DNA of 64,000 nucleotides from Liolophura sinensis (taxonomy: Eukaryota > Mollusca > Polyplacophora > Chitonida > Chitonidae): positions 31,813,732 through 31,877,731 of the forward strand of contig NC_088304.1 in the NCBI RefSeq assembly GCF_032854445.1. Reading direction: 5' to 3'. This document shows, one piece after another, positions 47,001 through 59,635 of this stretch (positions are counted from its first letter, which is position 1; each line of letters starts with the position of its first letter). The notes beneath the pieces were generated by a model. It worked only from the letters and a program-made list of their open reading frames with translations. It did no database searches and was not told the origin of the DNA. The translations under genes were made by a program, and so were the position numbers.

Positions 47001-50000
47001 ATCTGTTAATTTTTTTTCAACCCAGTAAAAGTTTAGTGAAACTTAATCTTGACACATCACCAGCGTGTCTCCATTATCAACAGCAAAGGTGACGTCACAT
47101 TTACTCTAACACTCTAACATTGTAGTTATTTTCCATATTATAGTCAAGGCCGTAGCCCATGGCAGATAAAAGTTGCGGACTTCGGCGATGAAGGTCCTAG
47201 TGATAAATAGCTTTCTCGGAAATTGGACACACTGGAGAACGTTTCTTCCACTGCTTGAACTGTTGATACAGTAAGCCTGCTATATCATTTATAGTTTCAG
47301 TAGCCTGCAGATGCATGGCCGGGGTATTCCTGGTGCAAGCTGTAGCCTCTGTGTTGTTTGTGCTGGTGATTTTGACCCGTATCAAACATTTACAAAATCA
47401 CAATAGGACTGTCGTACAACTAAATTCACGCTCAATTCTGAAAGAAATGGAAATAAATCTAAGCACCACTGAGGCTGATCAAGGCATTCGACTATCACTG
47501 ACTTTTATGCTTCAGTTTTGTGGTGGTGGCTTCTAAGATAAGTGCTAAGTGCTGACCTAGTTATCACGGACGTCAGAGAAAGCACCTCGGCTTGAAAACG
47601 GCATATCAATAATTTTACTGTACTTTATAAAAGAAAAACAGAAAAAAATCATCCCTTGTATGCAACAAAGACAAAGAAGCAAAGTTTAAATACTTCAATT
47701 CTCATAATCTTAGAGAAAAAAAATTATACCATCACATTTAATTAATTTTAAGCATTGTCCGGTGAGATGTCATCTTCTCATTCCCATCAACCTTCCGCAT
47801 CCCTAATAAATTTTTCATGGACTCTGATATTTGTTATTTAGAAACTGCTGATTAATGGTAAAATGAACGATAAAAAATGTATTTGTATAATCTGAACAGT
47901 GTGTCCAAGTAGGCCTAAGGTCTTCTGGGAGAGATGAATGCGGTTTGGGCCTAGACAGTATGCTACTGGCTGACATAATGTGTGATACCGTTGTTCAATA
48001 ATACATGGCTTGTAAATCAACTAATTTTACCTCTGCTGTGGTCAGCAAATGATACAGACCTGTCCAACAACAGGGGGAAATGGTCTATTGGCTGTGCAGA
48101 ACAAATTTGTTATAAACCATCTCAAAACGATGCCTGATGCGGTAGTTCTGTGTTATCATGTCACTTCATGGAGTGAATGTGCAAAGGCCGTGTCACAGCT
48201 TAGGTCACACAATCTGACATCAATGTGTTTGATTGGATAAAATTATCAAGTCCTCTGCCTTGATTCACACCAGCCATTTGTGCGGCAATGACATTTTGTT
48301 CTACATGTTATTTGGTGAAATCTCATTAAAATAACAATGTATGATACTTTTTAGAAAGCTTAAGAATCCCGTTTTCAACCGAAATATGTTTAAGCCAGGT
48401 GCTGCCTTGTTCTTCAAGTTTTTTTAATATCTAACAAGCAAATTTTCTTTCCACATTTTGAAAAGTGGTCTATTGTGGCAGGTAAAATTTGTCACACCTG
48501 ACAGATTTAGGTCATAGCTATATGAGCAGGTAGACACATTGATTCATTTATTTGATTGGTGTTCTACACCATACTCATGAATATTTCACTTATACGACGG
48601 CAGCCAGCATTATGGTGGGAGGAAACCGGGCAGAGCCTGGCGGAAACCCACGACCATCTGCAGGTTGCTGGAAGACCTTCCCACATATGGCCGGAGAGGA
48701 AGCCAGCATGAGTTGGACTTGAACTCACCACAACCGCATTGGTGAGAGACTCCTGTATCATTATGCTGCGCTAGCGCTGCGCGCTAACCAACTGAGCCAG
48801 AGACACAATGAGATATGAGGATAAGTGGATCAGTGTTTAACAGTATTCATGTGCCTGATGATAGCCTGTCTTAAGTCTGGACTGAGTGTGTTTTTTAACC
48901 TTTTCCAAAAAAACCAAAAAAAACCCCACTAGTATTAAAACGCAAATTGCTCTAGAAAAGAAAATATTTCTGAAGTAAGGTTCATTTGATACATACACGT
49001 ACCACAAGTATTTTGGTGGGTAGGTAGGTATAAACATGTACAAGTAGGTAGGTTTATATGAAACAAACATACCTTTAAAGATGGTTTTAGACCTTTTTTT
49101 TTAGATCATTTCTGACAACTCTGAGGATTAAGTAAGTACTTAATTTCACTGATGGGTTAACATACTGATGTATATTAAAACGTTTTCGGGAGAAGGATTT
49201 ATAGATCTGATAAAAGCAACTGTTGACAAATGAAACTGCCCATCACGTAACATCTTTTACACTCTGAGTCCTTCATAATGAATCACGTGTATTTACTTAC
49301 TTAATGGAGTCTCATGCTGTCAAGAATATGTCACTTATATGACCGTGCCTAGCATTATGGTGGGCAGAAACAAGGCTAAAACCCCACTACTAACTGCAGG
49401 TTGCTGCAAGACCTTCCCACATACGACTGTAGAGGAAGCCAGCATGAGCTGGAATTGAACTCAAAACAATGGCATTGGTGAGAAACTCCTGTTGGGTCAC
49501 CGAGCTGCTCTAGCACACTAGGCCACACAGGCCTCATACACGTACATGTACATATTAAAAGCTCTTACACAGGATACCCTGGTTCTGCTCCAAGAAAAAA
49601 ATCCCATCCAAGGGAGACAACTAGGTCACAGACTTACTTATGGTAGCATTCCTAAGCTCTTCACTGATGCCGATGGGTTTTGTCGCATCCAATGATATGT
49701 ACTTGGAATAAATGTTGACAGCGTCACGTTCTATACCTGAAAAATAGGGTATAAAACATATAAATACAGGCTCAGTGCACTTGTTATACATATACTTGTC
49801 TACCTTCATGCACATTACCAAGAAAGCACAAACCACTGAGTCCCAAGCAGCAAGGAAGACTATCCTCGAGCTGTCTCAAATGGGTTCATCAGTTTGAAAA
49901 TGTAAAGCACATGTAAGACCAGTTCTGATTGGTCCTTCCTGTGAGCACATGTAAGACCAGTTCTGATTGGTCCTTCCTGTGAGTAGCCATACATAGTATG

Positions 50001-53000
50001 CTATATAAGGTAGATAAAGAGGCAAACAAGTCTTTTGCTGACAAGTCTTTTGTCTTAAGGTAACACTGATGTGGTGGACAAACTTTAAATTTATAAGGAC
50101 GAAAAAAAAAGCTTTAAGATCACGTTTAAATTCTGACATTAGTCAAAAATGGCTTTATGGAATTGGCCACTAGTGTCCATCAAAAGTTCATCAAAGTGCT
50201 ATATGTACTTGTTTAACGTGAGACTGTGTCGAGCTCTCAGCATGTCATGACCACCAACAATGCAGCATGATGACTTTAATATCAACCAACAATGCAGCAT
50301 GATGACTTTAATATCAAACAACAATGCAGTATGATGACTTTAATATCAAACTTTAAATTCTGGGAGTCAAAATGCTTGACACTGCCCTCGACAAAAATTG
50401 AGGTCACTGGATTCAGTTTGCTTTGAAGTGTGAAATGTATCGATTCCATGTATGATATTGTAAAAGAACATGGAAATGGAGACAATACAACAATCAATCA
50501 TTCATATGTCTGAAATTATGATGTGTTTGATGGCCTGGGCTCAAATTCAGGTCAGCGAATCAAAAACGATCCTTGAATTCTATGTGATGAGCTTTACATT
50601 AAATACACAACCATGCTAAATGGACTGTACACTTAGGCTTGAAAGTTTTCATTTTTTTTTTTTTGTAAACCGATTTCCCCAACATGAACATATTCAAGTC
50701 TATGGCATCCTCATCTACAAAACCCTTCCAGAGCGAAGAATTTTCGGGCTGGTCAACCACTAGATGTGCCTGGTAACGTGTAAATGTAGATCTATATGTT
50801 TCACAGTGAAAATAATTTTACACTGCTGTAACCGATATCAAACAATACACACAAGATACAACCAATCTCGTGATTACAGTGAATCTAGCGTGAAACAGGT
50901 GAAGTTTTAGAACTACCTTAAATGACCTAAAATTTACATTTTCCCAGTAGGATTTCATCCTGCCTTCCAAACACCTCTCAAAACACCTTTCTCAAATCAG
51001 TAGAACTCCCAGAATCTGGAAAAATGAGCAACTTAGTCATGGACGAAATGTTAGGTCATTTAGGGTAAATACACAGAATGGATGAGATCAGTTTTGATAA
51101 TGATACTGGACAAGGTCTGCATGTAAAAATGTATGTCAATCAAAAAGAACCGACAGCCCTCTTGTAAGTTTTGAAAATTTGCCAAGGCATTTAAAATGCT
51201 GACGTAAATTCACTTGCCACAGCAGTTACGACTGCAGGTTTTTGGGTTTCTTTCAGGCAATTTTACTTGCAATAAACTACTAATTGTGATGGCAATTTAA
51301 AGGTAAAGACCTCTGAAAACTGAAGTAGGCATCACTAAATAGACCATGTAAAACTACATGTATGCATAAATATATTTCCATTTATCTTTTTAGATTTGTG
51401 TGAAGAGAGTTAAAGGCATTCACACACACAAACTCTGTGGTGGGCTATACAGACCATACTATCAGAGATAAGAAACACTGACATCACAGGAAATTTTTCC
51501 AACTTCACAGAATGTTGGAATAACTCTTTTTACCCATGAGTAAAAGCTTACTGAAACAATCCTCCCAAAAATTCCTCCCTTCTGGTGAACATCAGGCCAA
51601 AAAAAAAAAGGTGATATGATGTCAGAGTTTCTATATACTGTCAGTATGGCTCATAAAGCCCACCATAGCATTCAAATATTTGAATGCCTTCCAACACTTA
51701 AAAAAAACAAAAAAAAAAAAACAAAACAGTATTTTCACGCATGGTTTTCAGTAATTCATATCATGAACCTTACTTCGTATTTCAGCTTTTAGTGGGTTAC
51801 GTTTGAAATGTAATTTTATTACAGAAAGGGTTCATTTATAGAACTGTATAATGGCACAGACGCAGTTAACATTGATTAGCCTGGGCCATCGTTTAAATAT
51901 GTTTGTTAAGGGTAAACACGACTGACCCTCCACAATCGGGACATACTCTGAACGTTTTATTGGGTTTTTGACAGAATTTCTTTCTTTGTTTTTCTTTCAA
52001 CATGTTTAGTGTTTATACTTTTATCTCTTTCATTAGTCAAAAGAAAAAAAATGTGTTGGGTATAACCAAACTAACTCACCAACTGAACTCTTAATGTTTT
52101 AATTGGGATTTAGATAGAATTTTTTTTTGTTGATTTTTTAATATTCCTATTTTGATTCATCAGTCATACTCTATCAGCCCACCATACTCATTCACAAGGT
52201 CGGGTCAGAATACACCCAACACCATAAACACAGAATTTTATCAGAATACACCCAACACCATAAACAGAGAATTTTATCAGAATACACCCAACACCATAAA
52301 CAGAGAATTTTATCAGAATACACCCAACACCATAAACAGAGAATTTTATCAGAATACACCCAACACCATAAACACAGAATTTTATCAGAATACACCCAAA
52401 CACCATAAACAGAGAATTTTATCAGAATACACCCAACACCATAAACAGAGAATTTTATCAGAATACACCCAACACCATAAACAGAGAATTTTATCAGAAT
52501 ACACCCAACACCATAAACACAGAATTTTATCAAGAATGGCTAGGTTATATTGTGAACAGAATGTTGTACGCTTACTTTTCTTGTATTTCTCCTCCTGAGA
52601 TCCACTTCTAGCCTTCATCGTCTGACTGGACGCCGAATTCATCAGCTGACTCAGCCTCTCCTCCACTTCACTCTGATTGATGGATTTACGGTTAGAAAAA
52701 TCACTGTCAGACTTCGCTGAATCGGTGGACTGAGATGTGGAAATTATAGACACAGGAGCATTGTCCGAGACCGTAACTTTGCCACTGCAAACAGTCTCAA
52801 CTGTTTCAGACTTTGCATTATCGTGCGAGGTGAAATGTTTTGAACGAGTGCGATCTTGTGAACTTTGTGACTGGACGTCTGCTGATGATGACGAACTGCT
52901 TTCTGAGACACCCTCCTCAAGTCTATCTGAGACAACTGGCTCAGTGGTCACTCCGAGACTTGCATTGGTATAAGCACTGTTGGCACAAGTAGTACTATTG

Positions 53001-56000
53001 GCACTATCACTATTTGGACCAGCATGACAGGTACTAGCACTACTGGGATGACTAATGTTTGAACTAATGACTAAGTTGTTGACATCAGCACCGGCTGCCA
53101 TGTTGGCACTACCATCAGTGGTGCCTGGATTGTTAAATGTCGCACCATCAGTCTTGCCTGTTACAGAAGTAGGGGACGCAGACTGATGTCCTTCACTAGG
53201 GCTAACGGCAGAGTTCTCTCCCTTACTAGAGCTCTCCTTCACAATGGTATCTTCACTATATTTGTGATGATCTGTTTCTGGTGACCGTGCAACAGAGCTC
53301 TTGCTAAGAGACTGCATCGACTGTGTACGGATGCGCGTCCATGTGGCCGCCTGAAAACTCTCTGCATCCAACCAAAATCGTATAAGATGATCAGCATCTT
53401 TGGATTCCATGTACTGGATAAAGTACGGGAGAGCATCTTTATCATGGAGAATCTCTTGGAATGTTTTTGACAGCCTTGAAGATGTGCGTAAAGGCGAGTC
53501 CAGCTGCAGGGATTTTCCTAAAACATGAGTATGTAACTGAACAGTTAAATAGTGAACACGTTTTAATACAAGTGCAGATAAGATCACAAAACATTCATTT
53601 TGATTTTTATTACAAAATAAAATGGAATAAAAATAAGACCAAAAATTCACCATGTTTTCAGGATTCTACTGATTGTGCTGGCTGCCTGATCATGTATTAA
53701 ACAGGAAAAAATGCCCTGGATCAGGCCCTGCTGATACTTATCAGTTCAAAAATAATGTAAAACATAACACATACATGTAGCCTAGATGACATACTAAATA
53801 ATGTTGAAAAAAATCCAAAGATTCTTGCTGAAGAGTCCACACTTTTAACCCTGTCTAATGGTTTATAAAGCTTAATATCCTGTTAAAAAATTTAACGGCA
53901 GAAATAAATTATAATGCTATAGCTGAAGGTTGTAAAAACATCCATTCAAATCAGTGTGGTCTAATGTTTATGAAGCTTCACGTGGCTCAGAGCACAGCTC
54001 AGTTTATGGATTAGCATAGTCTCAAGTGAGAATGTCTTACCCAGGTCGCCATCGTCTAGTGTCAGCAGTAGAGAACCCGGGGGTCTGGGTGCAGAACGGG
54101 ATGAAGCAGCCTGCAGCAGGGAGACTGGCAACCCTGAGAGTACAGAGAAAGTGTCACATTAACATTCAGTCCCAACACAACCCTGACCCCTCCTAACACA
54201 ACCCTGACCACCCCCCACCCCACCCCCCCAACAATCTCAAATATACACTGACTTTATATGTTAAAGATTATTATGAAATCAAAACAATTATAAAAATTAA
54301 GTACACCTAAGAAAAACTGTATTTTTACAATCAACTCTGAAAAACCTACATGCATATTCAAAATACAACAAATATAAGTATCAATTAGTAAGGTAGTTAC
54401 AAAGTACATCCTCGAATATGATTAGCTATATGAGTACTCAGTGATGGGATACGCAAATATATGGTGTCAGTAATTTGACGTCGTCTGCAGAAATCAAGAA
54501 TATGTCTGTACCCCACATGACTGTGGTTGTCCAATGTACAGCCGAGTATTTTGTCTGATGAGGGATAATATTCTAGAGTACGGTGTAAAACACCAATCAA
54601 ATAAATAAATCATCACAATCATATATTGTACAGACATGATTAATAACTCTAAGTTTACTCCAATAGGACTGCACTGAATTACCTCCCTTAAGCTCACATT
54701 CCCAATAAAAAGATGCACTTTCTGGAGTTGGCTGTGGTTAGGTGGCACCTCAGAGAATAGCTAATAACAAATTTTGAAGTTAAAGTGGCATAAGACATTT
54801 GAAAATGGAGCTTTAAGACAGATTTATATTTTGTAAACTTATTTGGAAAGCCAAGGATAAAGTATTTTTCAAATCCATTCTTTAGCCCTTTTTAAAATCT
54901 AGCTCTTGTTAAATACCATTAACAGCTTAGGTGAACTCTTAAGCTGAAAACCATTTACTTCCTTTAAGATCCCCCGATATTTCTATGACAATCAAAGGCT
55001 AATATAATGTTTTTTTACTTTCTTCTTGCTTAGAAAATATTTGCCATTGTCATGACATAACCTACATACTGCATGCATTAATAACACAAGGTCCGACTTC
55101 TCGTAATTTTGAGCCTCAAAAATTAATCTAGCACTATATTGTGTTTGCTGCTGTGTAACAAGGGAGGTAATTCAGAGCAGGCCTACTATGTCTTCAGGGT
55201 TTATCATCAAGCACTAGCCCCTTACACAAGAAAGTGCCATTTCTTTTTTTTTTTTTTGTTGAGAACAATTTTTCACGCATGTCCTTGCATTATGTCTTAT
55301 ATCACCAGGCAGTAATGTGGTGATTATGTAATTTATTTATTTCACTGGTGTTTGAAACCACACTAAAATATTTCACTTATACGACGGGGACCAACATTAT
55401 ACATGTTTATATAAGGGAAGAAAACCAGGCAGAGCCCAGGCAGAACAGAGGAAGTACAAGTACACCTGTATTTAGTAAGATATCTTAATGGTCAAGTATG
55501 GTATCTATGTGTGGATGTATGCTGTGGGGTTTTATGTAGTACCTGACAATATTTCAGTCCTTTGACATTAGCTGTATTGATATGTAAATGTGCTGTCTTC
55601 TTGTCATGTTTGTGGCAGGGAAAGTCTATGCTGCCAAAACACTGCTGCCACTGAAGTATCACGTATCTGTTTTTGGCATAACCCAACCTGGATTTGATTC
55701 CAGGTCTCCTGTTTTATGAGGTGGATGTTCTAACCATTAGGCCATCCAAGCTATCTGTCATACATGGTATGAAGTCACCTACCGATGTCACCATTTGGTA
55801 AATCATCTGAAATCTGGCTCCTGTTAGACGGTGTCCTTTTGATCAAACCCCCTCTGATGGATGGCACTGGCGAAGTGGGGGTGGTTGGGGTTTTGGGTTG
55901 TTTGTCTGTAAAAGAAAGACAATGGTATTATGGTTCATGCACTGTTTTCAGCATTTTTTTTTACCATTTCAATTTTTCATGCCTTTGTATAAGATCACTA

Positions 56001-58349
56001 CCAATGAGCTTAAGGTGAATATATTACAGCTGTGTAGATAAGCTTAGCTCAAGATGTATCTGTAGATGTATGTACTTGTTCCCAGGTTTTAAAGTAGCAA
56101 AGGCGTTCCCCTTATAATTTATAAATATGACGGTTGACAGATTGTTTCGGCTTTTTTCACACTGTATCTTATCCATAGCTTCACGGTCTTGATCAGTGAC
56201 AACATCTTCAACTACTGTACAAACAGAGAAAATCTTGATTTTATTAAATCTAATTCTATTTGATGTAAAATTGTGTGTTTACATTGACTTTTCATAACTG
56301 GCCTAGTGTCATAACCTGAATCCTCTAAAGCCTCATATTATAATAAACCTTGGGCTATCAACACTGCACGTGATCACAACTGTACATCTATATTAACAAT
56401 GCTGACAGACAAATTAAGGTGAAAAACTTTCATATCATGCTGATCCCAAAAAAATTAGAGAACTTGCTTCAGTTTAAAATTTTGGGTATTACGTTTAATG
56501 GCATGAACAAATTCGTATTGGGTGCAATGCAAACGGAGTGGGAAATATGGCACCTCATCAAATTATTAAATTAAATTATTTCTGTTTCGAGAGTAAACCA
56601 CTGCACTTTGGTGATTATCTCCTGATTTAATATCACTGTCACAGCTCGACCCAAGTCTGCAACTTCAATGGTTATTTAGCTGAATGAGCTAGCAATCAAA
56701 GGCCTCAACTTAAGAGTGCTGTGTAATATAAACTTACAGGTTCAGAGTATTTTCTCAAGAGACATGATATTTGCCACATCTTAATAACATACTAACTGAA
56801 TTTTTCTATGTTCCAGTCAGTCTTGCATCACTGTTATAACAGATATCTATTCATTTTATGTTTTGTATTTATTTATTTATTTGATTGGTGTTTTACGCTG
56901 TACTCAAGAATATTTCACTTATACGACGATGGACTGCATTATGGTGGGTGGAAGCCGGGCAGAGCCCGGGGGAAACCCACAACCACCCTCAGACTGCTGA
57001 CAGACCTTCCCACATATGGTGGGAGAGGAAACCAGCATGAGCTGGACTTGACCTCACAGCGTCCGCATTGGTGAGAGACTCCTGAGTTATTACACTGTGC
57101 TCGTGCGCTAACCAACTGAGCTACGGAGGCCCCTTATGTTTTGTAATACCAAAATCAAAACCATGGGTGAGCTGTAGTCGCACATGTCAAGCTCAACTGA
57201 TCTGACCATGTTCTGGCATACCAAGCAATACAAAGCCACACTGAAACCAGCCAGAACTCCGACGGACTAAGGAGCCCGTACTCGCAGTCACATGACTTCA
57301 TCATTCCTGCGAGATACATTATCAGCTCTCAGGCTATGAACAGGTAGGTGGCTTATGTAGTAGCTCACAAATGTTCAGGTAACCCAACAACACGGAACAT
57401 AAACTCTCACGTGGGAACGTTTTTATAGATAACTCAGACAAAATTTTGAATAACATAGGTGACGTGATGGCTTTTAGATACTAGATAAAGCGACTCCGTT
57501 ATCAATGTCCACAATACTTTACACTCTCACTCATTTGCGAACATCTCAACTGCTCAGTGAGTTCCGCATGCAAAATTGGGCTTCCCTGCATGTGAAGACC
57601 TGTGAGCACGTCATGTGACGTTACAGAAGATTGCGCGGTTATGCCAAATAGAAACAAGGCTTTCAATCACCGCCGAGAAGGAGACTCTAGCAGTAAAAAA
57701 TGCATGGATTTATTGTACATATTGACCTGAACATACAAAAAGGAAGACGCATAAAAGCACAGATATGTTTGATCTCGTCAGTGACATAAACTATACCACA
57801 TCTGTGCTTGTTACATTGCACTTCCAGTTTTTCTATTTCCAACACAGGTAATTTGATCCGTGGAGAGGACGAAGTTGACCTGCTCGGTATGGTAGTACAT
57901 TGTTAAATCAACAATCCCTAGTTTACCACTGTAGCTTTTATCTCTACCTCTAGTCCAATCTCGTCTCTCCACACATACTATATAACATATACAGTCATAC
58001 AGTGTGCTTGGAGAGACAAGATTGGACTTGAGGTAGAAAGAAGCCGGTGTAGTTTACATGTACAATCCATCATGGCAACAACAACAACGAAGTGGGCGTG
58101 AGCTCTGGTAAGTTGTTTACATTCAAACCCACAGTTATTCGCACACGGAAGAGGCCACAGTAGTTTCGGAATTTTTATCCGTACTATTATACTGAAAAAT
58201 TCGCCGGTCATCATGAACTTCCGCGGTACAATTCATTGAAGGTGAACCATCAGCAAAATCACGTCAAATAACGAAAGGTAGAAATCGCGGTGATGCAAAT
58301 GCATTGTCACATTTGAATATTTACCACTGTTTCTCTTGAAAAATGGCAT
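41042..58349 (-). CDS. AKAP10: A-kinase anchor protein 10 (D-AKAP2)
   Basis: Fourteen exons joined by hand: 58349-58325, 55905-55783, 54133-54041, 53517-52576, 49736-49638, 46965-46881, 46313-46190, 45773-45640, 44927-44783, 43849-43738, 43047-42858, 41865-41783, 41455-41418 and 41203-41042. All phases match; the total is 2355 bases (784 aa plus stop; human about 662). It tethers PKA regulatory subunits to mitochondria or endosomes. The N-terminus MPFFKRNS parallels human MSFFRRK. RGS domain 1 starts near residue 98 (LPYFIQYMESKDADHLIRFW). It is broken by a Ser/Thr/Asn-rich insert of about 230 residues and resumes with DAVNIYSKYIS. RGS domain 2 follows (LADCLYNEAAMFYF to LYYKYLSELVN). SLWKRSTSG and LGQFVSEFEPEPD then match the human linker. 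The amphipathic helix at about 745-762 (EEMALRIAQTIISGV) is the PKA-binding site. The last residues, GQQGS, lack the human PDZ-binding TKL end. Confidence 0.95.
42391..42480 (-). mobile_element. SINE family A, decayed fragment
   Basis: 'ttcacttctacgacggtggc' followed by 'catcattatg' after a TTTA-like tail, inside an AKAP10 intron. Confidence 0.5.
46101..46150 (-). repeat. Duplicated end of AKAP10 exon 7 with its splice donor
   Basis: About 50 bases here repeat 46164-46213, the last codons of the exon plus its donor. On minus both read ATGTTTTATTyyATGGAGGTAAGT. The copy lies in the intron and keeps a perfect donor. It has no acceptor of its own. Confidence 0.85.
46491..46610 (-). mobile_element. 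SINE family A, 3' part only
   Basis: 'ttgattggtgttttacgctg' through 'gcccgggggaaacccac'-like sequence (46575-46600), then truncated. In an AKAP10 intron. Confidence 0.85.
48543..48800 (-). mobile_element. SINE family A, full length
   Basis: From the TTTA tail to the tRNA-like head 'gcgctaaccaactgagccag'. The flanks AGACACATTGA (48532-48542) and AGACACAATGA (48801-48811) are a likely target-site duplication with one mismatch. In AKAP10 intron 5. Confidence 0.88.
49296..49537 (-). mobile_element. SINE family A, full length, older copy
   Basis: Many substitutions but the same order of blocks: 'cacttatatgaccgtgccta', 'gcattatggtggg', 'gaagccagcatgagctggaa' and 'cactaggccacacaggcctc'. In AKAP10 intron 5. 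Confidence 0.8.
49908..49984. repeat. Two-copy 38-bp tandem repeat
   Basis: 'gtaagaccagttctgattgg' followed by 'tccttcctgtgagcacat' occurs twice in a row in AKAP10 intron 4. Confidence 0.85.
50250..50350. repeat. Three-copy 33-bp tandem repeat
   Basis: 'accaacaatgcagcatgatg' followed by 'actttaatatcaa' occurs three times in AKAP10 intron 4. Confidence 0.85.
52205..52535. repeat. 36-bp minisatellite beside the AKAP10 exon 4 donor
   Basis: Nine units of cagaatacacccaacaccat followed by aaacagagaattttat. The array starts about 40 bases inside intron 4. One unit (near 52398) carries an extra A that shifts the frame. Confidence 0.9.
54538..54608 (+). mobile_element. SINE family A, 3' end fragment
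   Basis: 'tattctagagtacggtgtaa' followed by 'aacaccaatcaaataaata': the last part of the element in plus orientation, in AKAP10 intron 2. Confidence 0.75.
55327..55448 (-). mobile_element. SINE family A, truncated
   Basis: 'tttatttatttcactggtgt', 'cacttatacgacggggacca', then a 15-base inserted stretch and 'accaggcagagccca'. In AKAP10 intron 2. Confidence 0.75.
56868..57133 (-). mobile_element. SINE family A, full length, with target-site duplication
   Basis: Complete copy ending in 'accaactgagctacggaggc'. The direct repeat TTATGTTTTGTA lies at 56856-56867 and 57134-57145. In AKAP10 intron 1. Confidence 0.92.
57926..58054. mobile_element. Short foldback element
   Basis: 'ctctagtccaatctcgtctc' with 'tccacaca' is inverse to 'tgtgcttggagagacaagat' followed by 'tggacttgagg'. 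In AKAP10 intron 1, close to the promoter. Confidence 0.7.
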
Positions 58350-58502
58350 GTCCACTCAGTGGTAAGAGCACCCGCATACGCCTGCCTCATGTCACTATCA
58401 ATATGCATTGATTCTATTGGAAATGGAAGTTATAAAAAGAATTTGAGGAAACGAAACGGAAGAGCGGAGGATGCCGACATCTTATAATCCATCTTTCCCA
58501 AG

Positions 58503-58512
58503 TCTCGCGAGA
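58503..58512. promoter_or_regulatory. TCTCGCGAGA core-promoter palindrome
   Basis: An exact TCTCGCGAGA lies about 155 bases upstream of the AKAP10 ATG, with more CpG-rich sequence (gtcgcgcgag) next to it. In animals this palindrome marks TATA-less housekeeping and often bidirectional promoters. It probably drives AKAP10 and may also serve the glycosyltransferase on the plus strand. Confidence 0.65.
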
Positions 58513-58948
58513 TTTAAACTTAGTCGCGCGAGCTTGTCAAAAAATGCTGTCTGCTAAAATCGTAAGTTGGGGAAATTTCCAATAACCATTTTAATATATG
58601 TGGACAAATGGCCATGGCAACAAGCAAGTCAGTGGCTTAGACCTTTGGCGGGCTATAATTAGGGAAGTTTTCCTGAAAATAAGTTATCTTCCGTTGAAAG
58701 TGTCCAAAGATTTTTTGGTAACCCTAACGAAATATGAGCATCGTATCGTACTGTATCCTTTACATAAAGGAAGTTAATGTTAGCTCACCATATTTCTTTG
58801 TGAAGTTCCGTGTTTCTGGACACAATAAGTTCCATAGCAAAATTTTTTTCATTTCATCAGTAACTGATTTGTTATCTCTTAAGCTATTACAGCTTGTCAA
58901 GCTGACGCATTTCGAGTTTTGCACCATTTAAAGTTAACTTTGAGGTTA

Positions 58949-59343
58949 GCTCTGTAGGGATGTGATAACGTAAACTATCTCAGCCCCAGTCTTGTACCAT
59001 AAGCTTACCTTGAACACCTCTGTACTTTCCTTACTGCATGGTTTCAGTACACTACTGTTGAGCATCAAATAATTTGTCAATTCAAGGTAGGTACTCCCAT
59101 GCGTCATTCAAGTAAATCCACACAAGCAGGAAGCTTACAGTGGAAACTGGATAAATTCATGGGAAAACCTGCCTGGAAAACCTACCTGAAGCTGATACAA
59201 CTGTGACTGCGGATGGACAAGTTATTTGATGCCCAGCACTAGTGTACTGAAGCCAACAAAGGAAGTGCAGAGGTGTTCAAGGTAAGCTTATGGAACAAGA
59301 CAGGTCTGTGATAGTATACGTAATCACAGCCCTAGAGAACAGC
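58949..59343. mobile_element. Foldback/MITE element with about 110-bp arms
   Basis: The left arm (58949 to about 59070) and the right arm (about 59224 to 59343) are inverse. They share 'cataagcttaccttgaacac' followed by 'ctctg', and 'ttcagtacacta' with 'catcaaat'. The right arm carries a perfect splice donor (ttcaag|gtaagc at about 59279) on the plus strand, upstream of the glycosyltransferase. Confidence 0.8.
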
Positions 59344-59462
59344 TCAGCGCACAAAGGTGGATAACAATGCTGTTTTGAAAGCTTATTCTAAAGTACAAAT
59401 TACCAGATGCTTTTTAAAAAATCAGACTGACACTTTGACAGCAAGCTGATCGATCAAACCTG

Positions 59463-59635
59463 TCGGGGCTTCTGTGGCCGAGGGCTTCCTCCCTGGCTGT
59501 ACTTGGGAAGGTCTGCCAGCAACCTGTGGATGGTCGTGGGTTTCCCTGGGCTTTGTCCAGTTTCCTGTCACCATAATGCTGGCCTTTATCGTTAAAGTGA
59601 AGTATTCTTAAGTACGGCACAGAATGAGACAAAAA
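59463..59635 (+). mobile_element. SINE family A with internal deletion
   Basis: Starts 'ggggcttctgtggccgaggg', jumps to 'cttcctccctggctgtactt' and 'gggaaggtctgccagcaacc', then 'caccataatgctggcc' and 'aagtacggcaca'. The A-box to B-box part is deleted. Confidence 0.8.

Noticed and set aside
56100-56225. Extra AKAP10 exon (reads VEDVVTDQDREAMDKIQ on minus)
   Set aside because: The acceptor and frame look plausible, but no donor gives the phase needed to join the next exon at 55905. The exon at 58349-58325 joins it correctly.
57978-58214. ORF starting MMTGEFF on the minus strand as the AKAP10 start
   Set aside because: It does not resemble the AKAP10 N-terminus and includes a foldback element. 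The MPFFKRNS exon fits in phase and similarity.
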